From: J054 sp965223095 | Lineage (GTDB): Bacteria > Pseudomonadota > Gammaproteobacteria > Steroidobacterales > GCA-2729495 | DNA: 64,000 nucleotides | NCBI GenBank assembly: GCA_965223095.1 | Contig: OZ244979.1 | Coordinates: 2,976,001-3,040,000 of the forward strand | Reading direction: 5' to 3' | Shown: one piece after another, positions 1 through 8,725 of the stretch | Numbering within the stretch: the first letter of the stretch is position 1 | Layout of the letters: every line of letters begins with the position of its first letter | The notes under the pieces: model-generated | Seen by the model: only the letters and a program-made list of their open reading frames with translations | Told to the model about the DNA's origin: nothing | Databases searched by the model: none | Translations under genes and position numbers: made by a program

Positions 1-1599
1 GAAACCGGTGCCGGAAAATCCATTCTGGTTGACGCATTGGCCCTGGCCCTCGGTGCGCGCGCCGACAGCAAGGCCATACGCGCCGGCGCGAAACGTTGCG
101 AAGTCACGGTCAGTGTTGCCGCCGGCGACAGGCCGGAGATTGGTCGCTGGTTGGCCACCCAAGATCTCGATGCCGATGATGATTGTTTAATCAGACGGGT
201 CGTCACGGCCGAGGGCCGCTCACGCGGCTACGTCAACGGCCATCCGGTCACGATGCAGACGCTGCAGGATCTTGGCGAACAACTCATTGATATCTGCGGA
301 CAACAAGCTCATCAGCGCTTGCGCCACCGCGGAGTGCAACGAGAAATCCTGGATCAGTTTGGCCAACATGCCGCGCTGGCCGCCGAAGTCGGTCGGGTTC
401 ACGCGGACTGGCAACATGCCCAAGAGCAACTAGACCATCTCCTGGCCGCCGATGACCAGCGGGAGTCGCGGCAAGAACTGCTGGGCTTTCAGCTACGTGA
501 ACTGACTGCTTTAAACCTAAAACCCGGGGAACTGGCGCAGTTGGAGGAGGAATTCAGTCTACTGTCCAACAGCAGCCGCCTGGAGGCAGATCTGCAAATA
601 GCCCTGGAGATGATCTATACCGCCGATGAGGGTGCTGCACACACCCACGTGGCAAAGGCACGGCAATCATTGGAAAAACTCTCGGCCCTCACGCCTAAGC
701 TGCATAACACGTCAAAATTACTCGGCGAAGCCGAAGCGCTGCTCAGCGAAGTCGCAGATGATGTTCGTCATCAACTCGACCGCATCGAGCACGATCCGGA
801 ACGCGAACAAGTCATCGCTGATCGCATTGCCGAGGCACGCGCATTGGCGCGGAAACATCAGATTGACGCCGACGCCCTCGCCGAGCTGACGCAAAAACTG
901 TCGGCGGAATTGGCAGACTTGGATGCGAGCGATTCACGCATCGCCAGCTTACGCGCTGACGCGGCAAGCCTTGCGAAAAAGCTCCGCCAAGTTGCACGAA
1001 AACTGAGCAAGGCTCGAGAAGAGGCCGCGCAAAACCTAGAGACAACGGTCACCGCGAACATGCAAGAACTCGGCATGCCGGGTGGCCGATTTTTGGTTTC
1101 ACTGACCAGCAACGACGACGAAATGCCCAGCGCCCACGGTACCGAATCGGTGGAGTTTCAAGTCGCCGCCAACCCTGGTCAACCGGCGGGTGCCTTAGCG
1201 CGTGCCGCATCGGGCGGTGAACTGTCGCGCATCAGTTTAGCCCTGCAAGTGGCCGTTGTGGGCATAGACGCGCTAAGCACGCTGATTTTCGATGAAGTTG
1301 ATGCGGGCGTGGGTGGCGGCGTCGCCGAATTGGTCGGCTCAAGGCTTAAGGAATTGAGCGCGGGAGCACAGGTACTTTGCGTGACCCACCTGGCGCAGGT
1401 GGCCAGCCAGGCTGATCATCATTTACGGGTGGTCAAAATGACCGACGGCAGCAATACGCGCACCGCAGTTAAATCCCTAACGGACGACGAACGGGTGGAA
1501 GAAATTGCCCGCATGCTAGGCGGCGTGAAAATCACCAAGCGAACGCGCGAACATGCGCGGGAAATGCTGAACCTAGGTGCTCGTCAGACTGCGGGCTAG
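1..1599 (+). CDS. recN: DNA repair protein RecN (5' end cut by window)
   Basis: SMC-like ATPase that acts early in double-strand-break repair. The reading frame is open from base 1, so the true start lies upstream; 532 residues are visible and roughly 25-30 N-terminal residues are missing. What can be seen: the end of the Walker A loop (ETGAGKS, visible residues 1-7), a long charged coiled-coil middle, the ABC signature SGGELSR (404-410), Walker B LIFDEVDAG (428-436) and the switch histidine in CVTHLAQ (H463). The C-terminal head closes the ATP site. The gene converges on fur with a single base between the two stops, the usual gammaproteobacterial arrangement. The family call is secure. Confidence 0.97.
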   Translation, partial: ETGAGKSILVDALALALGARADSKAIRAGAKRCEVTVSVAAGDRPEIGRWLATQDLDADDDCLIRRVVTAEGRSRGYVNGHPVTMQTLQDLGEQLIDICGQQAHQRLRHRGVQREILDQFGQHAALAAEVGRVHADWQHAQEQLDHLLAADDQRESRQELLGFQLRELTALNLKPGELAQLEEEFSLLSNSSRLEADLQIALEMIYTADEGAAHTHVAKARQSLEKLSALTPKLHNTSKLLGEAEALLSEVADDVRHQLDRIEHDPEREQVIADRIAEARALARKHQIDADALAELTQKLSAELADLDASDSRIASLRADAASLAKKLRQVARKLSKAREEAAQNLETTVTANMQELGMPGGRFLVSLTSNDDEMPSAHGTESVEFQVAANPGQPAGALARAASGGELSRISLALQVAVVGIDALSTLIFDEVDAGVGGGVAELVGSRLKELSAGAQVLCVTHLAQVASQADHHLRVVKMTDGSNTRTAVKSLTDDERVEEIARMLGGVKITKRTREHAREMLNLGARQTAG

Positions 1600-1600
1600 T

Positions 1601-2008
1601 TCAGTCATGCCGACGTGGCCGCACATACAGAACCAAACGGTGATCCACAAGCTCGAAGTCGTGCGACGCCGCAACTTCGCTCTGTAAGCGCTCGATTTCA
1701 TCGCTGAGAAACTCGACCACCTGCCCCGTTTCTAGACAAACCATATGATCGTGATGCTGCCCTGAATCCAATTCGAAGACCGCATGGTCAGCCTCAAAAT
1801 TATGGCGCTTCACCATGCCAGCCGATTCGAACTGCGTGAGCACCCGATACACCGTTGCGAGACCCACGTCCTCACCCTCTTGGTTGAGCAAGCGATAAAT
1901 GTCTTCGGCACTTAGGTGATCGCCAGAACGGACCGCCAGAATATCCAATATGCGCAGACGCGGACCGGTGGTCCGCAGACCTGCCCTCTTTAAGTCTTCG
2001 TGCTGCAA
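1601..2008 (-). CDS. fur: Ferric uptake regulator Fur
   Basis: Fe(II)-dependent transcriptional repressor of iron-uptake genes, 135 residues. The N-terminal winged helix contains GEDVGLATVYRVLTQFE, very like Pseudomonas Fur; the C-terminal dimer/metal domain has the HHDHMVC motif. As in Pseudomonas-type Fur, only the first cysteine of the CxxC pair is kept (CLET) and the C-terminal second Cys pair of the E. coli protein is absent, so the structural zinc site should be of the Cys-poor type. The start I favour is a TTG preceded by an AGGGG Shine-Dalgarno-like stretch; no ATG exists nearby in frame. It is divergent from bamE and converges with recN. Confidence 0.95.
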   Translation of the reverse strand: MQHEDLKRAGLRTTGPRLRILDILAVRSGDHLSAEDIYRLLNQEGEDVGLATVYRVLTQFESAGMVKRHNFEADHAVFELDSGQHHDHMVCLETGQVVEFLSDEIERLQSEVAASHDFELVDHRLVLYVRPRRHD

Positions 2009-2091
2009 CGGTCCCCTACTTCCCCGCCATCAGGTATGATCCGGACCATTATCAACCAGACCAAGCCCGGCCACCACTCAGCCTGACACCC
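2009..2091. promoter_or_regulatory. fur/bamE divergent promoter region
   Basis: Only 83 bases separate the two divergent genes, so both promoters must lie here. On the + strand TATGAT (2034-2039) could be the -10 box for bamE; on the - strand GATAAT (about 2047-2052) could be the -10 box for fur. The sequence between them contains an interrupted dyad (TGAT...ATCA around TCCGGA). It resembles half of a Fur box (GATAATG on the - strand), but the second half does not fit well, so fur autoregulation is only a possibility. Confidence 0.35.
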
Positions 2092-2427
2092 ATGCGTTCA
2101 CTGTTGCCAAGCCTCGCCGTGCCCGCCGCCCTGCTGTGTCTGGTTTTAACGTCGGCCGGCTGTGTTTACCGCGTCGATGTACAACAGGGCAATCTCATCG
2201 AAACCGCGGACATCGCGGCGGTGGAACCCGGCATGACCCGCAGCCAGGTGCGATTTTTGCTCGGCACGCCGGTGGTGGAAGATGCATTTCATCCAGATCG
2301 GTGGGACTACATTTACTACCTGCGCGAAGGCCGTCAGAAAATCGCTGACCGGCGATGGCTCATCGTGTACTTTGACGGCGACCGAGTGAAAAAAGTTGAA
2401 CGCGACGTGCCGGTGCAACCTAGCTAG
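2092..2427 (+). CDS. bamE: Outer membrane assembly lipoprotein BamE
   Basis: Small lipoprotein of the BAM complex that inserts beta-barrel proteins into the outer membrane; 111 residues, normal for the family. A lipoprotein signal peptide ends in the lipobox TSAGC with the acylated cysteine at residue 24. The core SmpA/OmlA fold is seen as GMTRSQVRFLLGTP followed by FHPDRWDYIYYLR. Its place beside fur is conserved in gammaproteobacteria, and another BAM subunit, bamB, lies near the far end of this window. A hairpin with a T-run follows the stop codon. Confidence 0.95.
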   Translation: MRSLLPSLAVPAALLCLVLTSAGCVYRVDVQQGNLIETADIAAVEPGMTRSQVRFLLGTPVVEDAFHPDRWDYIYYLREGRQKIADRRWLIVYFDGDRVKKVERDVPVQPS

Positions 2428-2489
2428 AAAACAGCGTATTGTTGCTTGACGCCTCTGCGAGACTAGGTGCAAGAGAAAACTGTGGTTTC

Positions 2490-2513
2490 AATCATCGGAA
2501 TTGGATGATTTTT
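2490..2513 (+). terminator. Rho-independent terminator after bamE
   Basis: A 7-bp stem (AATCATC / GATGATT) around a 7-base loop runs directly into a T5 tract. It lies 63 bases after the bamE stop in a stretch with no other gene. The stem is AT-rich, so its strength is uncertain. Confidence 0.5.
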
Positions 2514-2592
2514 CTCGCGGCAATCACCTAAATTCTGCGGCCCATAATTGAGCTTAGCCCTTTCGGGATTCGGCAACAGGCCTTTCGAAAGC

Positions 2593-2925
2593 TCACGAAC
2601 GTCGTTTTACTTTGCCCTCATCAGGCTTGGTGAGCCCCATCGTTAAGCCCTGTTGCGCGAGTTTCCTGCGCGCATCGCGAGGATCAGCCAGCAGCGGACG
2701 ACAAACTTCAATGCGGTCACCTTCTTCAAGCAGATAATCATCGCTAATCGCTTCACCGTAATTCGCCAAGCGACAGGCTGCAAAATCGATTTCCGGAAAC
2801 TCCTGTGAGAGCTGTGATAGCTCAACGGCCTCGCGCGCGGTCGTGGCAACTGGCAGCTGCAGTTCTTTCACGCGCTGCCGCTGGGGTAAACCCACCGCCA
2901 CGAACACTCTAATCGTCGCGGCCAT
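2593..2925 (-). CDS. rnfH: RnfH family ubiquitin-fold protein (RatB)
   Basis: 110-residue protein of the RnfH/RatB family (UPF0125), a beta-grasp protein of poorly known function that is nearly always encoded next to ratA. It begins AATIRVFVAVGLPQRQ and contains the conserved ending GDRIEVCRPLLADPR followed by an RRKLAQQG tail. I chose the ATG giving MAATIRV because this matches the usual N-terminus; an in-frame upstream start would add ten residues with no family support and deepen the overlap with ratA. Even so the ORF start lies inside the 3' end of ratA, which suggests translational coupling. Confidence 0.88.
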   Translation of the reverse strand: MAATIRVFVAVGLPQRQRVKELQLPVATTAREAVELSQLSQEFPEIDFAACRLANYGEAISDDYLLEEGDRIEVCRPLLADPRDARRKLAQQGLTMGLTKPDEGKVKRRS

Positions 2926-3349
2926 ACACAGCGAATGCTCGATCCACGAATGCATCGACTAAACGATTGCAAGTTTTTTCAAAGCCTGCCCCGAGCAACA
3001 AGTCCGTCGCCAGGTTTGCAAACTCGAAACTCAGGATCAAACTCATTCGGCAGCCTGAATCGCCCAATGGTAAAAACTCCCATGCACCCTCCAGTTGACT
3101 GAAGGGACCTTCTAGCAACTCTAGGGTCATGGCTTGAGGGAAACGCAGCTGATTGCGGGTGGTGAATTCACTTTTCAGCGGTCCCTGCGCCAAGGATAGT
3201 CGGCCGGTGAGCGTATGTTCGTTACGGCTTAACAGTTTGGCATCCACGCACCAATCCAGAAACTCCGGATAGCGTTCGAGATCGGCGACCAACTCAAACA
3301 TCTGCGCCGGCGAAAACGGCACAATCGCACTGCGCTCGACCTTGCGCAC
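2909..3349 (-). CDS. ratA: RatA-type START-domain protein (ribosome association toxin / coenzyme Q binding family)
   Basis: Polyketide-cyclase/START-fold protein. The E. coli member is described both as an inhibitor of 70S assembly and as a homologue of the coenzyme Q-binding protein Coq10; the physiological role is still argued. The sequence opens VRKVERSAIVPFSPAQMFEL, the diagnostic beginning, and continues with a YPEFLDWCVDA segment. I chose the GTG at 3349 because it gives the family N-terminus; TTG 3370 would add seven residues and overlap the transporter stop. It overlaps rnfH at its 3' end and sits back-to-back with smpB, as in E. coli. Confidence 0.88.
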   Translation of the reverse strand: MRKVERSAIVPFSPAQMFELVADLERYPEFLDWCVDAKLLSRNEHTLTGRLSLAQGPLKSEFTTRNQLRFPQAMTLELLEGPFSQLEGAWEFLPLGDSGCRMSLILSFEFANLATDLLLGAGFEKTCNRLVDAFVDRAFAVYGRDD

Positions 3350-3353
3350 GCGG

Positions 3354-4724
3354 TCAGTCGAAAACACCAACGGCGTTTAAGAAAACCAGCACTAGCGCCA
3401 AGGGCGCAAGGTAGCGGGCCAGGCCGCGCCAAATTCTGTATAGACCACCCGCTTCGGGATCCAACTCGTCGGCACTGGAATTTTGGCACATCACCCAACC
3501 GGCAAAAACAGTGATGCAAAGACCGCCCAAGGGCAACATGATGTTGGAAGTCAGGTAGTCAATATTGTCGAAAATGGTCCCGTTCAAGAATTTCAAATCG
3601 GACCAGGCAGTAAAGGACAATACGGTTAGCAATCCCGCCGCCCAAATCGCGGTACCGGCGATAATCGCGGCGAGCCCGCGGCCTAGACCTCGGCTTTCAA
3701 CCAGCCATGCCACCACCGGTTCGAGCAAACTGATGGCGGAAGTGAGGCCCGCAAAGGCCAATAACAAGAAAAACAAGAAACCAACAACCAAACCCCCAGG
3801 CATTTGCCCCAGCGCCAGCGGCAAAGTTTGGAACACTAGGCCTGGACCTTCGGCGGGATCCAAGCCATGTGCAAAAACCAGCGGAAAAATAACCAAGCCG
3901 GCCAACATGGCAATGCCGGTATCGGCCAGTACCACCGCCACCGAAGTTTTGAATATCGATTCTTCCCGCGGCAAATACGCGCCATAGGCCATGACCGCGC
4001 CCATACCCACACTCAGGGAAAAAAAGGCCTGGCCCATGGCCGCCAAAATGCCCGCGGGCGTTAAGCGTGCAAAGTCGGGCGTAAATAGAAAACGCAAGCC
4101 CTCCATGAAGGCGCCGGCCGACATGGCGTAGGCCAGCAAACCCAACAAGATCGCGATTAGCGCCGGCACCATGATCCGAACGGCTCGCTCCAGGCCCTGC
4201 TCCACGCCTTTTGCCACCACGACAATGGTTAGCAACATGAACAAGCTATGCCAGGCGCTTTGAATGCCCGTACTACCGACCAAGTCGTTGAATAAACCGG
4301 ACAGCACTTCGGCATCGGCTGCCGCGAAGCGGTTTTGAAACGCCAACACGATGTAATGCAGCGTCCAACCGGCTATCACACTATAAAAGGAGAGGATCAG
4401 GAAGGAGGCGACGAGACCGCCATAACCCACCAGTTGCCACTGCGGCTGATCTGACTCCTCGCGGCCCAAAATCTGCATGGTCGTGACCGGGTTGCGCCGG
4501 CCACGGCGGCCGAGCAGGATCTCCGACATCATGACCGGCAAGCCGATGGCCACGACGCACAGTAAATAAACCAGGACAAACGCACCCCCACCGTTTTGCC
4601 CCGCCACATAGGGAAACTTCCAGATATTGCCCAAACCGACGGCGGAGCCCGATACGGCCAATACGAAGGCCATACGTGACGACCACTGGCCGTGCAAAGA
4701 GCTGCGTTGCGCGGAATCGGCCAT
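3354..4724 (-). CDS. Sodium-dependent transporter, NSS/SNF family
   Basis: 456-residue polytopic inner-membrane protein of the neurotransmitter:sodium symporter family, which uses the Na+ gradient to import amino acids or related amines. The hallmark first helix reads GSAVGLGNIWKFPYVAGQNG (unwound Na+/substrate site). About eleven to twelve hydrophobic segments follow, including the VGMGAVMAYGAYLP region typical of bacterial members. The substrate cannot be told from sequence. It ends a few bases before ratA on the same strand and is divergent from smpB with about 70 bases between their starts. It is an insertion relative to the compact E. coli ratA-smpB junction. Confidence 0.92.
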   Translation of the reverse strand: MADSAQRSSLHGQWSSRMAFVLAVSGSAVGLGNIWKFPYVAGQNGGGAFVLVYLLCVVAIGLPVMMSEILLGRRGRRNPVTTMQILGREESDQPQWQLVGYGGLVASFLILSFYSVIAGWTLHYIVLAFQNRFAAADAEVLSGLFNDLVGSTGIQSAWHSLFMLLTIVVVAKGVEQGLERAVRIMVPALIAILLGLLAYAMSAGAFMEGLRFLFTPDFARLTPAGILAAMGQAFFSLSVGMGAVMAYGAYLPREESIFKTSVAVVLADTGIAMLAGLVIFPLVFAHGLDPAEGPGLVFQTLPLALGQMPGGLVVGFLFFLLLAFAGLTSAISLLEPVVAWLVESRGLGRGLAAIIAGTAIWAAGLLTVLSFTAWSDLKFLNGTIFDNIDYLTSNIMLPLGGLCITVFAGWVMCQNSSADELDPEAGGLYRIWRGLARYLAPLALVLVFLNAVGVFD

Positions 4725-4793
4725 GCATTTTTTCCGGAACTGCTAAAGTTGCCAGGATTCTGCAGCAATCGCCGCACGCCAACAACTGTGCTT

Positions 4794-5273
4794 ATGTCAA
4801 CGAGCAAGCCCAAAAAAGCCGATAAGAACACACGCATCGCGGAAAACCGCAAAGCCCGTCACGATTTTTTTATCGACGAAACCATCGAGGCTGGCCTGGC
4901 GCTGGAGGGCTGGGAGGTAAAAAGTTTGCGCGCCGGGCGGGCAAATTTGACCGAGGCCTATGCCCTGCTAAAAGACGGCGAAGCCTGGCTATTCGGGGCG
5001 CATATTGCACCGCTGTCATCAGCCTCAACCCACGTCAAGACCGATCCCACGCGGTCACGAAAACTGCTGCTGCACAGGCGGGAAATCGACCGGCTGATCG
5101 GTGCGGTAGAACGCAAGGGTTTTACCTTGGTGCCCTTGCAGCTGTACTGGCAACGGGGCCGCGCAAAATTGTCTTTGGGCCTCGCTCGGGGCAAGAAACA
5201 GCACGACAAGAGAGACACGGTGAAGAACCGTGACTGGGACCGGCAAAAGGCACGGATACTTAAGAATAAATAA
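4794..5273 (+). CDS. smpB: SsrA-binding protein SmpB
   Basis: RNA-binding partner of tmRNA in trans-translation; it delivers Ala-tmRNA to stalled ribosomes. 159 residues, standard length. Motifs: NRKARHDFFIDE, then EGWEVKSLRAGRANLTEAYA (beta-barrel RNA-binding face), and the basic C-terminal tail KKQHDKRDTVKNRDW that mimics mRNA in the decoding centre. I chose the ATG giving MSTSKPKKADK; the longer in-frame ORF would run into the divergent transporter. The partner RNA ssrA lies 155 bases downstream on the same strand, so both components of the rescue system are neighbours. Confidence 0.97.
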   Translation: MSTSKPKKADKNTRIAENRKARHDFFIDETIEAGLALEGWEVKSLRAGRANLTEAYALLKDGEAWLFGAHIAPLSSASTHVKTDPTRSRKLLLHRREIDRLIGAVERKGFTLVPLQLYWQRGRAKLSLGLARGKKQHDKRDTVKNRDWDRQKARILKNK

Positions 5274-5338
5274 TTAAAAACAAATACTTATATTATTTTT
5301 CAATAACTTTTCTAGATTAGTTTGAACAGCAGATTGAG

Positions 5339-5365
5339 TTGCTCGCCTTGAATTTGGGCGAGCAA
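5339..5365 (+). terminator. Hairpin between smpB and ssrA
   Basis: A perfect 9-bp stem (TTGCTCGCC / GGCGAGCAA) with a 9-base loop lies 65 bases after smpB in an AT-rich spacer. It lacks a following T-run, so it may be a weak or Rho-assisted terminator, or an mRNA-stabilising hairpin, rather than a classical terminator. A candidate -10 box for ssrA (TATACA, 5411-5416) lies downstream; no good -35 box is visible at the right distance. Confidence 0.35.
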
Positions 5366-5428
5366 TACCCAAATCGTTAATTGATTGGTATGCCGCTACT
5401 TGTAGCACGGTATACACTGAGTCTTCTT

Positions 5429-5790
5429 GGGGGCGACATGGCTTCGACGTGTGTTGCGAAACCTCAGGTGCATGTCGAGGTACAGGTTCCTCGTTAAACC
5501 GTCTGTAAACTTATAGTTGCCAACGACGACAACTACGCACTCGCCGCCTAAACACCGGTAGAGTGCCGTCTGACCGGAGCCGTGCTTGTGCGTCCGTTTT
5601 TGCAGGCGTCATTTCTCACAAGATCGCTATGAAGCTCTTCCGGGGTGGATTAGTTAAAACTTAACCGGAACAGCCGATCGTCTTCCCTGCCCGTCGGGTA
5701 GCGGCCGGTTAAATTAAAGACGCGGATAAGCATGTAGATCCTTAGGCGGAGTGCTCGCGGACGCGGGTTCGATTCCCGCCGCCTCCACCA
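5429..5790 (+). ncRNA. ssrA: tmRNA (SsrA RNA)
   Basis: Transfer-messenger RNA of trans-translation, 362 bases. The 5' GGGGGCGACATGGCTTCGACG opening pairs over 7 bp (one G-U) with the 3' CGCCTCC preceding the encoded A-CCA end. The T-arm reads GGGTTCGATTCCC. The internal tag frame (5519-5551) reads A-N-D-D-N-Y-A-L-A-A-stop, so the full degradation tag would be AANDDNYALAA, differing from E. coli only by D for E. The LAA end should direct products to ClpXP. It follows smpB and is followed by a strong hairpin. Confidence 0.97.
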
Positions 5791-5800
5791 CACAATCTTT

Positions 5801-5824
5801 CAGAGCCGTCCTTGGACGGCTCTG
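5801..5824 (+). terminator. Terminator hairpin after ssrA
   Basis: A perfect 10-bp stem (CAGAGCCGTC / GACGGCTCTG) with a CTTG tetraloop starts 10 bases after the tmRNA CCA. The downstream TTCATT is only a weak T-tract, but position and stem strength support termination of ssrA. Confidence 0.7.
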
Positions 5825-6315
5825 TTCATTCGGGATCGACCACAACCGTTAACAAACCGATTGTCCGGCACGGACGCTCGGCTATTTGACGAACCAGCTA
5901 GGCTGGCCAATCGGCGCGGCTGCTGTTGTTGACTTAAGCCGCGCATCGTGTCCAGCCGAACGCGGGGCAAAATAACTTCGAAGGCTTAGCCTCGGATTGA
6001 GCCGATGCGCGAAGAACGCGTGACGGCGAACAACACTTCATCATCAGTCGCCCGCCACACCCGCGTATTCTTGTCTTAACCACGAGCAGATGATGAGCAG
6101 GCCGAATCACCAGAACAAGATCAATAGTGAAACCAAGCACCCGGGCAAAAATGACTGGACATAATTAGCTGACACACCAAGCGTCGTTCTGACGCCACCC
6201 CATTGGTTCAACCGGTTCGGCAATGCCGTATACTGAGCCAATAAGCTTCGATCTTCGAGGCCAGACGCAGGCTCGCACCCGCAGAACCATAAGAACAAAC
6301 AAACGGGGACAACCG
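5825..6315. other. Gene-free spacer after ssrA
   Basis: About 490 bases without a convincing gene. tmRNA 3' ends are frequent integration sites, so I looked for an integrase, a repeated copy of the tmRNA 3' end or an island boundary and found none. Short open frames here have no recognisable content. Confidence 0.5.
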
Positions 6316-8406
6316 ATGCGGATATTACGACCGTCCTTTGCAATCCTGATCGCCATCGCGCTATTGGATGCGGGCTGTAGCAGTGACAACGGCGTACCAG
6401 ACGATACGGACACGTCGAATCCGCCACCACCTATATTACAGACCGCCGCGCTTCCCGACGGCGAAGTGAGCCAAGCGTATCCCGACCAACAACTGGCCGT
6501 AACGGATGGCGCGGCGCCCTTTAGCTTTCAACTGACAGCGGGTGCCTTGCCCGACGGAATGACGCTGAGTGGCAATGGACTCATCAGCGGCACGCCGATC
6601 ACCGTTACGGGTTCACCGTTTATCTTTACGATTGAGGTCACAGATAACGATTCGCGGACGGATTCCGAGCAGTACGCCATTACGGTTAACACCGCTGCCC
6701 CAACGCTAGACCCGGCGGTGCTACCTGCTGGTGAATCTGGCCAGGTTTATCCTGATCAACAATTAACCGTTACCGATGGCAGCACGCCATTTAGCTTTCA
6801 ACTCGTCGCTGGCGACCTTCCCGATGGGTTGACATTAAGCAGCAATGGACTGATCAGTGGCACGCCCACAACTGAAACGGGATCGCCTTTCGACTTCACC
6901 GTCGAGATGACGGACAGCCAATCACGAACAGACACGCAGGATTACTCCATCACGGTGAACCCCGCTGCACCGATGCTCGATGCGGCGACGCTACCGGCGG
7001 GTGCAACCGGCACGCCCTACCCGGATCAACAGCTATCGGTAAGCAACGGCCGCGCGCCATTTGGCTTTCAGTTAAACGCTGGCGCCCTGCCGGACGGACT
7101 GACGCTGAGTAGCGACGGACTCATCAGCGGCACGCCGACTAACGCGGCAGGCTCACCTTTTGACTTCGCCGTGCAAGTAACCGATGCGGATTCAAGAACC
7201 GATACTGAAGACTACTCTATCGAAGTCACGACGGGCCTGCCGCCCGCCACCCTGACGACAGGTTTGCACACGATGACTTCGCAAGCTGTCGAACGCAGTT
7301 TCTATATCCGTGTGCCGACGGATTATTCCCCCGCCGGAGACCCCAAACCCATCCTGTTTGGGTTTCATGGCACCGACGGCAGCCACGAACGCTGGCTGCC
7401 GGGTGGACTATATGGCGGCGGTGTCTATAACGAAATTGCCGATCAAGCCATCCTCGTGTTTCCCGATGCCTCACCAGTCGGCCAGGCGCCGGTACGACAG
7501 TTTTCGCGCGACACGGATGGTCTGTTCTTCATCGATCTATTGGAATACATTCGTCAGGATCTCGGCTTCGATGAAAACCGGGTTTTCGTGACCGGGCAAA
7601 GCAGCGGGGCTGGCTTTGCCCATGAAATCGGTTGCGATCATGGCGATATCATTCGCGGCATCGCACCGGCCGCCGGTGCGCTAATCCCCCAAGATTGCAC
7701 GGGCGCCACCGCGGTGATGATCATCGCCGGTGAAAACGACGAGCTGGTCCCCCTAACGATCATCGAACCCACGCATCAGTTGTGGACTGCCTACAACGGC
7801 TTTGACATCGACGTGTCGCAACAGTCGCCCATTGACCAGTGTGTCGACCACTCCCTGGGCGGGTCTGACTACCCGGTCTACTGGTGCCTGCATCCCGGTG
7901 AGGGTTTTCGCAATCACAGCTTCCCGAGTTTCGCGGCCGCTGCGATTTGGAGCTTCTTTTCGAACCTAATGGAGGTCGCGCCGAGCAGCGATCCGCCGCC
8001 GGGCGGCGGTAACGATCGGGTTACATCTGAGTTGCCAACAACCCTCACCGTCACACTAGATTTCCCAACAAGCATCGGCAATGTTTACCGCATGGCCATC
8101 GCTTTGTATGAGGAAGGCTGGCGGCCCGGAGATTTTTCCGCGCCTATCGCTTTCCTAAACTTGGACCCGGAATTCGACCCCGTGGTGCCCGGCACGCAAC
8201 AGGCGCTGAACATACCCATTAATCTGCCCGCGGGTTTCAATTACCCAGCGATTTATGTAGTCGCCTTCAGTATTTATGTCGACGGCGGCAGCTATCCGAT
8301 TCCCTTGTCAGGCGTGGATCACTTTGCATGGTATGAAACAGTCATCAATGACGCCACGACACCTATTTTCATACCCGACCCGCTAATCGTGGATCCATAC
8401 CCATAA
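6316..8406 (+). CDS. Surface lipoprotein esterase with three He_PIG (Ig-like) repeats
   Basis: 697-residue predicted lipoprotein: signal peptide ending in LLDAGC (Cys near residue 21), then a Pro/Asp-rich linker. Three Ig/cadherin-like repeats of exactly 90 residues follow (about residues 40-309), each with PDQQL..., ALPDG(M/L)TLS, GLISGTP and SRTD(S/T). Next comes an alpha/beta-hydrolase domain like LpqC/feruloyl esterase/PHB depolymerase: oxyanion-region GFHGTDGSHE, nucleophile elbow GQSSGAG (Ser429), and GENDELVPLT supplying an acidic residue. A roughly 110-residue beta-rich C-terminal domain of unknown type ends the protein. The ATG at 6316 is chosen because it begins the signal peptide and follows a GGGGA motif. 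Likely an outer-membrane-anchored polyester, feruloyl or carbohydrate-ester hydrolase; the substrate is not determinable. Confidence 0.75.
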   Translation: MRILRPSFAILIAIALLDAGCSSDNGVPDDTDTSNPPPPILQTAALPDGEVSQAYPDQQLAVTDGAAPFSFQLTAGALPDGMTLSGNGLISGTPITVTGSPFIFTIEVTDNDSRTDSEQYAITVNTAAPTLDPAVLPAGESGQVYPDQQLTVTDGSTPFSFQLVAGDLPDGLTLSSNGLISGTPTTETGSPFDFTVEMTDSQSRTDTQDYSITVNPAAPMLDAATLPAGATGTPYPDQQLSVSNGRAPFGFQLNAGALPDGLTLSSDGLISGTPTNAAGSPFDFAVQVTDADSRTDTEDYSIEVTTGLPPATLTTGLHTMTSQAVERSFYIRVPTDYSPAGDPKPILFGFHGTDGSHERWLPGGLYGGGVYNEIADQAILVFPDASPVGQAPVRQFSRDTDGLFFIDLLEYIRQDLGFDENRVFVTGQSSGAGFAHEIGCDHGDIIRGIAPAAGALIPQDCTGATAVMIIAGENDELVPLTIIEPTHQLWTAYNGFDIDVSQQSPIDQCVDHSLGGSDYPVYWCLHPGEGFRNHSFPSFAAAAIWSFFSNLMEVAPSSDPPPGGGNDRVTSELPTTLTVTLDFPTSIGNVYRMAIALYEEGWRPGDFSAPIAFLNLDPEFDPVVPGTQQALNIPINLPAGFNYPAIYVVAFSIYVDGGSYPIPLSGVDHFAWYETVINDATTPIFIPDPLIVDPYP
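6433..7242 (+). repeat. Three in-frame 270-bp tandem repeats
   Basis: Inside the lipoprotein esterase three consecutive units (6433-6702, 6703-6972, 6973-7242) encode 90-residue Ig-like domains with no linker between them. Identical length and shared stretches such as TYPDQQL-like and GLISGTP-coding DNA point to duplication of one module. Units are diverged enough that they are not a recent copy. Confidence 0.85.
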
Positions 8407-8725
8407 ATTCGCTAGTCGTGACGATAAATCGAGATAGTTAACACGCTAAGACAATAGGCCTGGCAAACGCTGGTGACGTGACAGCTCAAGTGGCTTATCT
8501 GCAATTGGGGCTGTGCGGACTGTCGCTAGAATCTGCTTTATCATGTCCACCTGCTTCGTGCGCGATTTAGCGTCGGCGAGAAAAATTCATAGGAACACTG
8601 CCTACACGGCGCGCTTGGGCCAAGCATTGTTAGCGGTGCCCATGCGGCTGCCGATACCCGCCCGCAGCTCCCGGCGCACGTCTAAGACCGGCGTGTTTGC
8701 CGAAAAAATCTCCTCGATCACCAAG

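Noticed and set aside
2034..2053. Full Fur box between fur and bamE
   Set aside because: Only one half matches the consensus well; listed as a promoter region with low confidence instead.
5780..6315. Possible genomic-island insertion at the 3' end of the tmRNA gene
   Set aside because: No integrase, no repeat of the tmRNA 3' end and no foreign-looking genes follow.
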